Source of the DNA: Flavobacteriia bacterium
Lineage (GTDB): Bacteria; Bacteroidota; Bacteroidia; Flavobacteriales; Weeksellaceae
DNA length: 64,000 nucleotides
Direction: 5' to 3'
Assembly (NCBI GenBank): GCA_015999765.1
Contig: JAECQR010000002.1
Span: forward strand, 533,716 to 597,715
In this document: piece after piece, positions 63,386 to 64,000 of the stretch
Layout: each line of letters starts with the position of its first letter
Numbering within the stretch: position 1 is the first letter of the stretch
Position numbers and translations under genes: made by a program
Notes under the pieces: model-generated
What the model saw: only the letters and a program-made list of their open reading frames with translations
The model's database searches: none
Told to the model about the DNA's origin: nothing

Positions 63386-63931
63386 ATGAGCATTTATAGA
63401 AAATTAAGTTTTTTATTATTTTTAGGAATTAATTCATTTTATTTCTCACAAATAAAACTAAATAAAGAAAAAGGTGTTGACATAATACTTGAAGATGGTC
63501 ATTTAGTAATTGGTCAAAATGATACAGCTATTAATTATAAGATTAGCAATAATTCAGATGTTACATATATTATTGATCCAATGGGATTCTACGGAACAAC
63601 ATATGTCACTGAGAATAACAAAATTTTGACACCGAACGTAATAATTCGTTCTAACCATTATAACAGAGATAATATCGAAGTTTGCAAAGAAGACATAATA
63701 ATATTATATCCTAAAAAAACTATTTATAAAATAATAATGCTTGACCAAAATAATAGAAATGTGTATAAATACAGTCGCCCAAACACCTATTTAGAAATCA
63801 TAAAGTCAGTTCATAATGATGCTAATGCAAAAAGATTAGGATGCGAAAATTATATAGAAGAACTGAAGAATAAAGGATATGTAGTTCTGAACGATGAAAT
63901 CAATGCACAGATTCCGTTAAAATTTAAATAA
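63386..63931 (+). CDS. AT-rich hypothetical exported protein
   Basis: The 181-residue protein starts MSIYRKLSFLLFLGINSFYF, a signal peptide ending near FYFSQ. The mature protein is Asn/Ile/Lys-rich with many beta segments; no domain is recognised. Its base composition is clearly more AT-rich than the upstream genes. GTTAGCGGTA precedes it and TACCGCTAATAAC follows it, so it may be a recently gained gene cassette. Confidence 0.7.
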   Translation: MSIYRKLSFLLFLGINSFYFSQIKLNKEKGVDIILEDGHLVIGQNDTAINYKISNNSDVTYIIDPMGFYGTTYVTENNKILTPNVIIRSNHYNRDNIEVCKEDIIILYPKKTIYKIIMLDQNNRNVYKYSRPNTYLEIIKSVHNDANAKRLGCENYIEELKNKGYVVLNDEINAQIPLKFK

Positions 63932-63941
63932 AATAAGATAC

Positions 63942-64000
63942 TACCGCTAATAACTAAGCTTTCGTTTTGTCTGCAAGACAAGAAATGAAAGCCCGTTGAA
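63942..64000. other. Left half of an attC-like or cassette-end site (runs off window)
   Basis: TACCGCTAATAAC is followed by a strong hairpin: GCTTTC (63958-63963) / GAAAGC (63987-63992) around TTGTCT-GCA-AGACAA (63967-63981). The leading arm is the complement of the GTTAGCGGTA that precedes the gene. The right arm of the site, if present, is beyond the window. Confidence 0.45.

Overview
The window looks like chromosomal DNA of a flavobacterium close to Chryseobacterium (Bacteroidota, Weeksellaceae). The evidence is gyrA and mnmE of flavobacterial type, a type IX secretion (T9SS) C-terminal sorting domain, SusC/SusD outer-membrane proteins, membrane-anchored TPR regulators, RteC, DUF6520 and TAnnTTTG (-7) promoters. 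No species can be named from sequence alone.

Layout. (1) 1-13.8 kb is mostly core: end of a DUF4286 gene, gyrA, a TPR protein, a T9SS cargo, aminopeptidase P, a sterol-desaturase-like hydroxylase, mnmE, then a leftward Crp regulator / HbpS-like / 5-hydroxyisourate hydrolase group and a TPR-LuxR-type regulator. (2) 13.8-20.1 kb is patchy: a response-regulator remnant, a thrombospondin-type-3 surface protein paired with a small secreted protein, small hypothetical genes, and clustered AACTTTGGCAAAGTT repeats. (3) 20.1-26.2 kb holds a Usp/GNAT/PLP-racemase operon and an AraC-family gene, both behind promoters carrying the same inverted repeat (TATACCA / TGGTATA), followed by MscS and DUF389 membrane proteins. 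(4) 26.2-35.3 kb has a LuxR regulator, secreted and lipoproteins, a four-copy tandem repeat, and a kdpD-kdpE-kup potassium cluster. (5) 35.8-50.2 kb is a defence island: a Fic protein; a compact restriction-modification unit (Dcm-like methyltransferase, MvaI/BcnI-type endonuclease, Vsr); a coupled trio of a protein with two GHKL ATPase domains and a histidine-kinase-like tail, a protein with a receiver-like domain, and a second C5-methyltransferase; a DUF5677-like protein; and an XRE regulator next to two tandem structured RNA candidates. (6) 50.2-52.8 kb is a gene-free array of long flavobacterial repeats. (7) 52.8-60.2 kb is a TlpA-SusC-SusD operon converging on a lipoprotein / 54-residue Cys protein / MauE-DoxX / DUF6520 group. 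(8) 60.4-64 kb has a TPR-AraC regulator, RteC and an AT-rich gene flanked by inverted repeats like a mobile cassette.

The strongest candidate for something not well described is the ATPase-receiver-methyltransferase trio at 41.5-47.6 kb. It reads as a methyltransferase defence module without a recognisable nuclease, in which a two-component-like pair may be the effector or sensor. The tandem RNA candidates at 49.96-50.19 kb are the second. No transposase, integrase, tRNA, rRNA or CRISPR array was seen.
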